From assembly GCA_014859965.1 (NCBI GenBank), contig JACZKQ010000073.1:1-44017 (forward strand): a stretch of 44,017 nucleotides of DNA. Reading direction: 5' to 3'. The position numbers were made by a program, and so were the translations under genes. Of the stretch, positions 11,338 to 18,671 are shown one piece after another. The notes beneath the pieces are model-generated. The model worked only from the letters and a program-made list of their open reading frames with translations, was not told where the DNA came from and ran no database searches. The stretch's first letter is position 1. Each line of letters starts with the position of its first letter. This DNA is from Phycisphaerae bacterium (GTDB lineage: Bacteria > Planctomycetota > Phycisphaerae > Sedimentisphaerales > Anaerohalosphaeraceae).

Positions 11338-11979
11338 TTAATCCTCCAGATTTACCGGTGCAATAATGTGCACGCCCTTCTTTTCATCTTTTCCGATGAC
11401 GACGGCTTCGTCTCCTTTCTGGAAGACATGATCGCTGTCGGCAACAACATTCAGTAATATAGGCGCCCCGCTGGTGGGCACTTCCGCCTGGCCCATTTTG
11501 GCTGAGACCTGGGTGGTGGTTACTTTACAGATGCGCCCGATGACGTCCGCCGGGGCATTGGGATCCTTCTTAAGAGCCATAAACAACCTCGCCAAAGGTG
11601 TGCAGATGATCCTGCATATCAACGGGGATACGACCAGGTTGCCCGCGGCGATGGGCAGGCCCAGAACAAGCGACCCGGATGGATTCAAATAGCCGTTGGC
11701 TATTATCGAAATGACCCAGAGGCACATTGCAAATATACTCAAGAGGATCATAATAGGGATCTTGCCGAGATAAAAGAAGGCAAGCATCCCGTCCAGAACG
11801 CCGACCGAAACATCCAGGTCACTGCCCAGATCGGCGTCTATATCGGTGTCAATGTCGAAGTCGAGGAAGTCAAGGTCCAGTGTTCCGAGGATCACCATCA
11901 GCCAATAGCACACCATCATGGCGAGAAGAATGGTTGCGCCAAAATTGGCGGGCATCAGGGACATTTGCAGAAGTTCCAC
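11338..11979 (-). CDS. YqiJ/NfeD-like membrane protein with OB-fold tail
   Basis: A 213-residue inner-membrane protein. Hydrophobic segments lie at about 13-32, 66-94 and 102-128, followed by a cytoplasmic OB-like beta domain (about 143-208: VIGRICKVTT ... VFQKGDEAVVIGKD). This is the NfeD/YqiJ layout, the usual partner of flotillins. A striking loop at 34-56 holds ten aspartates in 23 residues (alternating DxD pattern), possibly a metal-binding or highly charged extracytoplasmic loop. The start is a GTG at 11979, chosen because AAGGAG precedes it by 8 bases; the gene begins 12 bases after PspA paralogue 2. NfeD-type proteins that lack the ClpP-like protease part, as here, are thought to bind or anchor the flotillin ring. 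Confidence 0.85.
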   Translation of the reverse strand: MELLQMSLMPANFGATILLAMMVCYWLMVILGTLDLDFLDFDIDTDIDADLGSDLDVSVGVLDGMLAFFYLGKIPIMILLSIFAMCLWVISIIANGYLNPSGSLVLGLPIAAGNLVVSPLICRIICTPLARLFMALKKDPNAPADVIGRICKVTTTQVSAKMGQAEVPTSGAPILLNVVADSDHVFQKGDEAVVIGKDEKKGVHIIAPVNLED

Positions 11980-11991
11980 CGCATCTTCTCC

Positions 11992-12669
11992 TTATCCGGC
12001 TTTGCCCTGGTTCAGACGTTCACGGATTTCCGCTAATTCAGCCTCGACCTGCATGTCGCGGGCCTGTTGTGCGAGTTCGATCTCGTTCAGGGCGTCACCG
12101 CGGAGTTCCTGGTTGATCTGCACCTCGGCTTCGGACTGGAGGACCTGGTCTTCGAGCCTGTCGAAGGTGACGCCGTCCGGATTCAGCGATACGGCCCGGC
12201 TAAGGTGCTTGTCGAAGGCTTTCTGGGCTTCGGCGGTGCGCTTGCGGGCCTTGAGGTCCTCAAATTTGAGTTTCGCGGCCTTCAGTTGCTCCTGCAGATT
12301 GATCATGTTGCCGCGAAGCATGTCATAGGTCTGCCGGCCGCGGTCCAGGCCAGGCTTCAGCTGCGCGATCCGCTCGGCCATCCGGACCTTTTCGGCCACC
12401 GCCTTTCGGGCGGCCGTCTCGTCGCCGGCCTTGAGGGCCGCTTCGGCACGCGCGGTGAATTCCGCCTGCTGCTGCTGAAGATGCTGCATCTCGGTTTCGA
12501 GCCGTCGGAAAGTCGCCCCGTAGGTGGCGGCACTTTCCCGCCCTTCGAGCAGGGTTTCTTCGAGTTCCTTGATCTTCGAGGTCAGTTCCTGCTCGGCAGG
12601 CTCGGCCTTGTCAAGCAGCCAGTTGACGTTCGCCCTGGCGATGCGCTGGATGCGTTCGAAAATGGACAT
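11992..12669 (-). CDS. PspA/IM30 family protein (second paralogue)
   Basis: A 225-residue helical protein. It has the PspA N-terminal amphipathic helix (MSIFERIQRIARANVNWLLD), then an all-helical coiled-coil body with Glu/Gln/Ala-rich heptads (AETEMQHLQQQQAEF region, about 60-75), and a C-terminal helix with VEAELAEIRERL. The family is the ESCRT-III-like, membrane-binding phage-shock protein A. An excellent ribosome site (GAGGAG) precedes the ATG at 12669. It lies 58 bases after paralogue 1 and 12 bases before the NfeD-like gene. The N-terminus differs from paralogue 1 (WLLDKAEPAEQ against FLDRAEDPEV), so the pair are old duplicates rather than a recent tandem copy. Confidence 0.9.
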   Translation of the reverse strand: MSIFERIQRIARANVNWLLDKAEPAEQELTSKIKELEETLLEGRESAATYGATFRRLETEMQHLQQQQAEFTARAEAALKAGDETAARKAVAEKVRMAERIAQLKPGLDRGRQTYDMLRGNMINLQEQLKAAKLKFEDLKARKRTAEAQKAFDKHLSRAVSLNPDGVTFDRLEDQVLQSEAEVQINQELRGDALNEIELAQQARDMQVEAELAEIRERLNQGKAG

Positions 12670-12727
12670 CTTATCTGCTCCTCTCTGCCGTCAAGTTGAT
12701 CGGCCGAAACGCCCTGATCAGCGGTTC

Positions 12728-13408
12728 TCAGCCCGCAACACTCTGGCGAATCTGTGACAAACGTGTTTCGACTTCGCTGTCGTGGTCCAGTTCACGCAGC
12801 CGTCGTTCGAGACTTGGGCTTCCATTGGAGGTCCCGGTCAAACTCGCCTGAATTTCCAGTTCCGCCTCGGCCTGTTCCACGCCCGCTTCGAGTCGCGCGA
12901 CGGCGTCCAGAATGCTGTCGGTGGAGCCGGCCGAGCCGAGAACAGTGCGCTGGATTTTTTTCTGCGTTTTGGCCACGCGGGCCCGCGTCAGAATATCTTC
13001 CTTTCGCGTGCGAAGCTCCTCAAGCTGCTGCTGAATGCGCCGGCGTGCGGCGTTGGCGTGGTCCAGCGAGTCGGTCGCCGAGTCGACGTTCTGTTGCGCT
13101 GCGGCGAGATTCTTCTCGGCATCGATCTGTGCCTCGACGGACATACGGGCGGTTTCTTCGTCGCCTTTCTTCAGCGACTGGGCAGCGCCCCGTCCGAAGC
13201 GGTCGACCTTCTCCTGCTGTCGCTTGAGGTCGCGCTGGGCGGCCTTGAGGGCGGCTGACGCCTTGGCTTCGGCTTCCGTCGCGGCCTTGAGCTGCTTGTC
13301 CATTTCTTCGATGAGCACCGGGAAAATAACTTCGGGATCCTCGGCGCGGTCAAGGAATGTTTCGATGCGGCCTACGGTGATTCTGTGGATACGTTTGAAA
13401 AGACCCAT
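12728..13408 (-). CDS. PspA/IM30 family protein (first paralogue, promoter-proximal)
   Basis: A 226-residue PspA/IM30 protein with the canonical N-terminus MGLFKRIHRITVGRIETFLD followed by RAEDPEVIFP, long coiled-coil helices, and the tail LERRLRELDHDSEVETRL. The open frame extends 27 codons upstream, but the ATG at 13408 has a strong ribosome site (AGGAAGGAGT, 5-7 bases away) and gives the family N-terminus, so I chose it. It is the first gene of the minus-strand cassette, with a promoter candidate at 13552-13580. As a family it binds anionic or damaged membrane through helix 0 and polymerises. The other two PspA genes of the cassette suggest hetero-polymers. Confidence 0.92.
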   Translation of the reverse strand: MGLFKRIHRITVGRIETFLDRAEDPEVIFPVLIEEMDKQLKAATEAEAKASAALKAAQRDLKRQQEKVDRFGRGAAQSLKKGDEETARMSVEAQIDAEKNLAAAQQNVDSATDSLDHANAARRRIQQQLEELRTRKEDILTRARVAKTQKKIQRTVLGSAGSTDSILDAVARLEAGVEQAEAELEIQASLTGTSNGSPSLERRLRELDHDSEVETRLSQIRQSVAG

Positions 13409-13551
13409 ATTGATACTCCTTCCTGTTAGGCTTCCGGCTGGGCCGGAATGACCGACGACGGCCGGCATGGGTGCCGGTCTGATCGTCATGCGTAGCCGGC
13501 CAACTCCGCCCTACACAGACGGCACCGGATACGTCCAGAATATCGTATATT

Positions 13552-13580
13552 GTGATAGCATCCCGTCCGATAATTGTCAA
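13552..13580 (-). promoter_or_regulatory. sigma70-type promoter candidate for the PspA/flotillin/AAA cassette
   Basis: On the minus strand TTGACA (13580-13575) is followed after 17 bases by TATCAC (13557-13552). The -35 box is perfect and the -10 is weak, as in regulated promoters. The leader to pspA paralogue 1 would be about 135 nt. I did not find a convincing sigma54 (GG-N10-GC) site. Confidence 0.45.
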
Positions 13581-13824
13581 GAAAATTCCCGCTAATAGGG
13601 AAAAATTTTCGACCTCGCAGGCATTTTATCGTGTTGCCCGCCTTTTCCACAGAAAAAGACGTTGCCCCGAGGCCTTTGTGACATCTTTATTTTTCGGTTT
13701 GCAGAATATTCCGAGTTTTGGCAGTCTAAGCCGCTATCATATGGATCACGGCTCTATGTCCACGACATGGTCGGCGCGAACATGCGGGCGGCAATTAATT
13801 TTTCAAAAAAAAAGCCGCGTCGGC

Positions 13825-13852
13825 TTGACTTTGCGAATGGCCGTGCTATACT
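13825..13852 (+). promoter_or_regulatory. sigma70-type promoter for the gntR-ABC operon
   Basis: TTGACT (13825-13830), a 16-base spacer and TATACT (13847-13852) form a strong match. The expected transcription start is near 13859, leaving about 50 nt of leader that contains the repeated sites at 13866-13892. Confidence 0.65.
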
Positions 13853-13865
13853 TGTGATAGATGGC

Positions 13866-13892
13866 ATAGTACAAATGGCAAGAATAGTACAA
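13866..13892 (+). promoter_or_regulatory. Candidate operator: two direct repeats ATAGTACAA
   Basis: The 9-mer ATAGTACAA occurs at 13866-13874 and again at 13884-13892, an 18-base period, just after the -10 box of the gntR promoter. The position suits self-repression by the GntR/YtrA-type regulator encoded next. Each copy contains the palindrome GTAC. The binding is inference. Confidence 0.4.
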
Positions 13893-13909
13893 TCCGAAGG
13901 GTTGGGCTC

Positions 13910-14314
13910 ATGCAGATAACCATCGATCACGGCTCCGACCGGGCCGTTTACCAGCAGATCATGGATCAAGTCAAGCGAGATATTGCAATGGGGCGATTGA
14001 AGACAGGCCAGCGGCTGCCCACGGTGCGGGAGTTGTCGGCGACGCTGGTCATCAACCCGAACACCATAGCCAAAGCTTACCGGCAGCTCGAACAGGACGG
14101 CATTATTGTGACGCGGCCGGGCGCGGGGACCTTCGCGGCCGAATTGTCGAGTCATCTGAGCCGTACGGTCCGCCGCCGGATACTCCATGAGCAATTAGAA
14201 CTTCTGGTGGTCGAGGCGGTCCACATGCAGATCGACAGTGAGACGCTGCGGGAATGGTTCGAAGGCACGCTGAAACGATTCAGATTCGACGAGAAAGGGC
14301 AGGCTGATGAGTGA
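13910..14314 (+). CDS. GntR-family (YtrA-type) transcriptional regulator
   Basis: A 134-residue regulator. A winged helix-turn-helix of the GntR family fills residues 12-75 (VYQQIMDQVKRDIAMGRL, then GQRLPTVRELS, NPNTIAKAYRQLEQDGII and RPGAGTFA). Only a short helical tail of about 55 residues follows, so there is no FCD or UTRA ligand domain. That is the YtrA subfamily, whose members usually repress an adjacent ABC transporter operon and respond to cell-envelope stress. It overlaps the ABC ATPase gene by 8 bases (ATGAGTGA). The ribosome site is weak. Direct repeats just upstream are a likely operator. Confidence 0.92.
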   Translation: MQITIDHGSDRAVYQQIMDQVKRDIAMGRLKTGQRLPTVRELSATLVINPNTIAKAYRQLEQDGIIVTRPGAGTFAAELSSHLSRTVRRRILHEQLELLVVEAVHMQIDSETLREWFEGTLKRFRFDEKGQADE

Positions 14315-15209
14315 CATTGCGATCGAAGTCAGGGATCTGGTGAAATACTACGGCGGGCGATGCGTACTGGATGGGATCAATCTTAAGATTCATCGGGGCT
14401 GTATCTACGGCTTGTTGGGCCGCAACGGCATCGGCAAGACCACCCTGATCCGCATCCTGTTGGGGCAGGAGCCGGCCAGCCGCGGCAGGACATTCGTCCT
14501 AGGGACCGAATCGATGCAGCTCGGCGCTCGCCAGCGCGGGTGCATCGGCTACGTCGCCGAGGGGCATCATCTCCTTCAGCACTACCGGGTGGGTCCTCTG
14601 GTCCAATTGTGCCGCAAGCTGTCGCGGCAATGGAATCAGTCGTTTTTCGACAAGCTCAACGAAACGTTCCGGCTGCCGATGGACCGGCGCGTGCGAGAGT
14701 TGTCCACCGGCATGAGAGCGCAGCTCAACCTGGCGCTGGCGATGGCCATTGAGCCGGAGGTCCTCATCCTGGACGATCCGACGCTCGGGCTGGATACCGT
14801 CGCACGGCGGCAGTTTCTTGAACTGGCGATCGATGTGATCCAGCGGGAGGGGCGGACCATCCTGTTCAGCTCGCATATTCTCAGCGATGTCGAGCGCATT
14901 GCCGACCGCATCGGGGTGCTGGCGGGGGGCAAACTGGTCGTCGATTGTTCTCTGGAGGAACTCAAGCAGCGCATCCGCAAGATGCAGATCGTGTTTGCCG
15001 ACCGGCCGCCTGACGACCTGCCCTTGACTGGTATTATACGGCAGCAGCGGTCCGGCAATGAAATGGTGATTACTGTGGCCAACTGGAACGCCGCCAAACG
15101 CGCGATGGTCGACACGTTCGGGCCCCGGCATGTCGCGGAGATCCCGATGACGCTGGAAGATCTGTTTATCGAGTGCACCAATCCGGTTCGAATGGCAACG
15201 GGGATATGA
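14307..15209 (+). CDS. ABC transporter ATP-binding protein (YtrB/CcmA-like)
   Basis: A 300-residue ABC ATPase. It has Walker A GRNGIGKT (38-45), a Q-loop with Glu in place of Gln (GYVAEG, 81-86), signature LSTGM (132-136), Walker B VLILDDP (152-158) and an H-loop His in FSSHILSD. Asp replaces the usual catalytic Glu after Walker B (LDDPTLGLD); this is seen in other YtrB-type ATPases and should weaken hydrolysis rather than abolish it (family knowledge plus inference). The last ~80 residues form an extra C-terminal domain. It is encoded between the GntR regulator (8-base overlap) and a permease, so it powers that permease. The substrate is unknown. Confidence 0.93.
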   Translation: MSDIAIEVRDLVKYYGGRCVLDGINLKIHRGCIYGLLGRNGIGKTTLIRILLGQEPASRGRTFVLGTESMQLGARQRGCIGYVAEGHHLLQHYRVGPLVQLCRKLSRQWNQSFFDKLNETFRLPMDRRVRELSTGMRAQLNLALAMAIEPEVLILDDPTLGLDTVARRQFLELAIDVIQREGRTILFSSHILSDVERIADRIGVLAGGKLVVDCSLEELKQRIRKMQIVFADRPPDDLPLTGIIRQQRSGNEMVITVANWNAAKRAMVDTFGPRHVAEIPMTLEDLFIECTNPVRMATGI

Positions 15210-15225
15210 GGGAAAGGAGACAACC

Positions 15226-15843
15226 ATGTGGACGCTGATCAAACGTGAAATCGACGACTGCCGCGTGTTTTTCGTCGCGGGGGTTGCACATGCGGTGTTT
15301 GTGATTCTGGTGCTGATTTCGTCACTTTCCGGCGGCCTGAATATCGGGGCGGGGGCAGGCCCTTTGTTTCTTCTCGTCGGCATGCTGCTGTTTTGCGGCA
15401 TGGGCGCCGGCCAGATGTACATGGACAGGACACGGGGCATCTCGTGCTTTCTCTCGACTTTGTCGGTGACGCGAGGGGCGATCTTTACGGCACGGGTGAT
15501 TACAGGGGTGCTGCTGATTCTCGTGACGCTTGTGCCGATGGCGGCAGGGGGGGTGATTGTTCTTAAGGTGGTCTTGCAGCCGATTCCCGCGTACCAGACG
15601 ATGTTTCTGGATATCGCACGGACCGTGTTCTTGCTGAGCCTGGCGTGCTATTCCTTGGGTCTATTGACGGGCTGGGCCCCGGGCCGGGTTATCCCGACGC
15701 TGGGCGGTGCGACTCTGACCTTTATTCTCATGCCGATCGTCATCATCAAAGGCTTCGGCGTCGAAACCGCGGCGATTCTGGTGCTGCTGACTGTTGCAGC
15801 ACTGCTTCGAAGCCGACAGCATTTTGTCTCAACATCCTTTTAA
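15226..15843 (+). CDS. ABC transporter permease, six predicted membrane segments
   Basis: A 205-residue very hydrophobic protein with about six membrane helices (roughly 20-40, 42-64, 85-110, 125-145, 150-172 and 180-198). This is the size and pattern of ABC-2-like permeases paired with YtrB-type ATPases. The ATG at 15226 has a strong ribosome site (GGAAAGGAGA) 16 bases after the ATPase stop. No sequence motif names the substrate. The next gene starts 10 bases after its stop. Confidence 0.8.
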   Translation: MWTLIKREIDDCRVFFVAGVAHAVFVILVLISSLSGGLNIGAGAGPLFLLVGMLLFCGMGAGQMYMDRTRGISCFLSTLSVTRGAIFTARVITGVLLILVTLVPMAAGGVIVLKVVLQPIPAYQTMFLDIARTVFLLSLACYSLGLLTGWAPGRVIPTLGGATLTFILMPIVIIKGFGVETAAILVLLTVAALLRSRQHFVSTSF

Positions 15844-15853
15844 GGAGTGCATT

Positions 15854-17638
15854 ATGAGTGCCTCACGAAGCTATCCGGTCCGTGTAATGACGATGGGGGT
15901 CATTGTCCTGTTGCTGGTGAGCCTTGGCTTATACTGGGGCCGGTTCGTGTGCAAGATAGCCTTGGGCAATGTCACGCCCTACGCCAACCGCCGGGTTCGG
16001 GTGGAGCCGTGCGCGCTGGCGCCCGTGACTGAGACAGAGCCCAACGCGGCGAGCCCGTCACGCATTTCGGCCGATGTAAACCCGACGCGCGTGCCCTGGT
16101 TAGGAGTTGCCGATTATTTCAGTACACATCTGCCGCTTGGGGCCAATTCCGGCGTCTTTCAGCACCTCCGCGGGGAGGAGACCCTTTGTACGTACTTCGA
16201 CCCTCAGAGCGGCAAAATCGTGCAGTATAAGATCTATCAGGAAGACGAAAAAGAGCAGGAGCAGGGCAGTCTCTGGGTCAAGGAATCGCTGCTGTTTGTC
16301 GGGCCCGAAGGCATTTCTGTAGTCGACAGCGCCGACACGGGCCGCTTCGTTGCGCCGTTGGTGGCATTCGACGTTTTCAGTAACGCATCACTTGTAATCT
16401 ACGACACAGAGCTGCAGCGTTTCTTTCGAGGGGACCTCGAAGCCCGACGGATCACCCCAGCGCCCGCCGAATCGTCAGCCGAGATGGGGCGGATTGTCGC
16501 CATCGGACAACTTCAGAAAAATGCGGAGCTTCTGGACCTGGGCTGGACGCCGCCGTTGAGACCCGCCACAGACCAGGAGCGGCAATCCCGGGCGAGAGAC
16601 CTCGTGACGGGCAACCTGCTGCCGCTTGCACGGCTGTCCAGGGACCCCGGTGAGTTCATTCTGGTGCTGGATGACTCCGGCTGCATCTACAAGCTCGAGC
16701 GTGAAACGCTGGCTTTCGCGGGAGTGGCCGGATATCTGCCCACCGCCCCGGAATACGGCATCTCAGAGGACGATATCGCCCGCCCGCGCGACCTGCTGGC
16801 TTACCATGTCGCAGCGGCGGCCTTCGACCCGGACAACACCCACAGAGGCCTTTACGTGGCGACGCTTTCCCGGGACGGTACGGGTGCAACGCTGGCGGTC
16901 TTTGACGCTGACGGTGAAATGATTCGCCGTGACGTAACCATGGCAGCCAGTGTGCGGCGTCGCATGGAGCAAAGCGAAGCCGACGTGCCCGGCAGCGGTC
17001 TGCTGGATGCGGACATCATCGCCCGGGCACGGACGCACAAGACGTTTTTTGAAATGGCCTGGGGTCCGGCCCTGGTGGGCATTACATACCTCCTGGAAAA
17101 TCTTCAGCCGCCGGTATTTAGCGTCGCATCGTATTTTACGGCAGCATCCATTGGGGCCGAAGCGGGTAACCGTAATCTGTTGCTCCTGCCCGATTCATTT
17201 GCAGGCATGCTGGGTCGTAAGCACCAGCAGCGTCGGATACAACGGATGGCGATCCTGATGCTGATGATTTCGCCGTCACTTGTGCTGGCGGGATTGCTGG
17301 CGATGGCGGTCAAGGGCGATGCGACGGCGATTGGGCTCTCGGACCGGGCTGTCAAGTACTGGACAGCCGGGACGCTGGCGTTCGGTCTCTGTGCCTACTT
17401 GACCTGGCGACTTAACCGACCCGGGGAGAAACTGGTAACATGCGTTAACTGCGGCAGGGGGCGCAGGCCGGATATGGAGAAATGCCACCGGTGCGGCAGT
17501 GCGTGGGAAGTGGCTGAACTAAACGCTCCGAGCTGGCGGGTCTTCGACAACCATGCCGCCGAATCGTGCGGACATACCGCGATGCTCCCGCCCCATACGG
17601 AGAATGCCGCAGATGAGGCGAAAGAGGAGACCCCATAA
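15854..17638 (+). CDS. Large membrane protein with C-terminal zinc ribbon, unknown function
   Basis: A 594-residue protein I do not recognise. The open frame reaches back to 15794, but the ATG at 15854 follows AAGGAGTG by 4-5 bases and was chosen. One membrane segment lies near the N-terminus (about 10-28). A large region of about 400 residues follows, with beta-rich, propeller-like stretches (FILVLDDSGCIYKLERETL; LYVATLSRDGTGATLAVFDADG), probably extracytoplasmic. Two membrane segments lie at about 466-488 and 502-520, and then a four-cysteine zinc ribbon (CVNC ... CHRC, about 529-546), probably cytoplasmic. Its close spacing to the permease makes it part of the gntR-ABC operon, perhaps a sensor or accessory subunit of the transporter (inference). 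Confidence 0.8.
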   Translation: MSASRSYPVRVMTMGVIVLLLVSLGLYWGRFVCKIALGNVTPYANRRVRVEPCALAPVTETEPNAASPSRISADVNPTRVPWLGVADYFSTHLPLGANSGVFQHLRGEETLCTYFDPQSGKIVQYKIYQEDEKEQEQGSLWVKESLLFVGPEGISVVDSADTGRFVAPLVAFDVFSNASLVIYDTELQRFFRGDLEARRITPAPAESSAEMGRIVAIGQLQKNAELLDLGWTPPLRPATDQERQSRARDLVTGNLLPLARLSRDPGEFILVLDDSGCIYKLERETLAFAGVAGYLPTAPEYGISEDDIARPRDLLAYHVAAAAFDPDNTHRGLYVATLSRDGTGATLAVFDADGEMIRRDVTMAASVRRRMEQSEADVPGSGLLDADIIARARTHKTFFEMAWGPALVGITYLLENLQPPVFSVASYFTAASIGAEAGNRNLLLLPDSFAGMLGRKHQQRRIQRMAILMLMISPSLVLAGLLAMAVKGDATAIGLSDRAVKYWTAGTLAFGLCAYLTWRLNRPGEKLVTCVNCGRGRRPDMEKCHRCGSAWEVAELNAPSWRVFDNHAAESCGHTAMLPPHTENAADEAKEETP

Positions 17639-17769
17639 GCCGGCGATGCACAAACACAAAGCGGCGATGCGAAATCGTGAAAGATCAGTTTCCATGAGGC
17701 GATTTGGAACCGATGTGGCGGCATTTCCGCTTCTTCGTCGTCTCATCGCATAAAAAATCAGGTGCGTGA

Positions 17770-17798
17770 TTGACATCCCGGTGCGAGGGGCCTATTAT
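17770..17798 (+). promoter_or_regulatory. sigma70-type promoter for kdsB-pyrG
   Basis: TTGACA (17770-17775), a 17-base spacer and TATTAT (17793-17798). The leader to the kdsB GTG would be about 55 nt. The short stretch before it (17639-17769) shows no gene. Confidence 0.65.
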
Positions 17799-17858
17799 GT
17801 CCAGGCAGTGGTTTTCAGGGAGAATGATTAACCCAGGTCGCTGCAAGGAAGAATTTGA

Positions 17859-18602
17859 GTGAAGGTTATCGTCGTAATACCCGCTCGGTACGGTTCAAGT
17901 CGCTTCGAGGGGAAGGTTCTCGCCAAAGATACGGGCAAATACCTTGTGCAGCATACCTATGAACGCGCCCTGTGTGCAAAGAACGTCGCAAGAGTTCTGG
18001 TCGCCACAGACTGCGACGCCGTGATGCGTGCATGCGCCGGATTCGGGGCAGAGTGTGTGATGACCTCGGCGGCCCACGAAAGCGGAACCGACCGGATTGC
18101 GGAGGCCGTATCCGATATTGAAGCGGATGTGATCGTGAATCTTCAGGCCGATGAGCCCGAAATCGATCCGCGGAACATCGAGACTGTGGCGTCGCTGCTG
18201 TGGGAGCAGCCGGAGGCAAATATGGCCACTCTGGTCGCCCGGTTCGATCGTCATGAGGAGATCGCCGATCCGAACGTGGTTAAGGTGGTGGTAGACGAGC
18301 GGGGCAGGGCGATATACTTTTCCCGCTCTGTCATTCCGTACGACCGTCAGGCCGCCGGTGCGGGCGACACGTCGCACTATCTGCGGCATATGGGCATTTA
18401 TGCCTTTCGAAAGGCGTTTCTGGCGACATTCACGCAACTGGAGCCGGGCGTTCTCGAGCGGATAGAGAAGCTCGAACAACTCCGCGCCATTGAGCGTGGT
18501 TATTCGATAGTCACGGGAAAGGTGGCCTGCACATGGGAGGGCATCGACACCCCGCAACAATATCAAGCGTTTGTGAAGCGGTATCTGGCGGGACAGCGGT
18601 AA
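17859..18602 (+). CDS. kdsB: 3-deoxy-manno-octulosonate (Kdo) cytidylyltransferase
   Basis: KdsB activates Kdo with CTP to CMP-Kdo for the inner core of lipopolysaccharide, in the cytoplasm. The 247-residue protein has the nucleotide-binding start IPARYGSSRFEGKVLA (7-22; family IPARYxSSRxPGKxL), VLVATDC, the HESGTDRIAE motif, VNLQADEPEI (family VNxQGDEP, Gly to Ala here), and the C-terminal HMGIYAF and LEQLR motifs. Length matches the family. The start is a GTG at 17859 with AAGGAAG 8-10 bases upstream; no in-frame ATG fits the N-terminal motif. pyrG, which makes its substrate CTP, follows 69 bases downstream without an obvious terminator, so the two are probably one operon. It implies a Gram-negative outer membrane with Kdo. 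Confidence 0.95.
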   Translation: MKVIVVIPARYGSSRFEGKVLAKDTGKYLVQHTYERALCAKNVARVLVATDCDAVMRACAGFGAECVMTSAAHESGTDRIAEAVSDIEADVIVNLQADEPEIDPRNIETVASLLWEQPEANMATLVARFDRHEEIADPNVVKVVVDERGRAIYFSRSVIPYDRQAAGAGDTSHYLRHMGIYAFRKAFLATFTQLEPGVLERIEKLEQLRAIERGYSIVTGKVACTWEGIDTPQQYQAFVKRYLAGQR

Positions 18603-18671
18603 CGGAGTTATGCTTGCCGCCCAGACAGAGATTTAGATATTGGTACGTAGTTGAGAGGCAAGGCCCGGGTT

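Larger units (their letters stand above)
13409..13909. other. Divergent intergenic region between the PspA cassette and the gntR-ABC operon
   Basis: About 500 bases with no convincing gene. It holds a minus-strand promoter candidate (13552-13580) and a plus-strand promoter (13825-13852) with repeated sites downstream. The middle part (about 13585-13800) is AT-richer and I see no recognisable element there. The short frames across it start at poor sites and overlap the promoters. Confidence 0.7.

Noticed and set aside
13409-13489. 27-residue N-terminal extension of PspA paralogue 1
   Set aside because: The internal ATG at 13408 has a strong ribosome site and gives the family N-terminus. The extension is proline/glycine-rich and lies in the likely leader.
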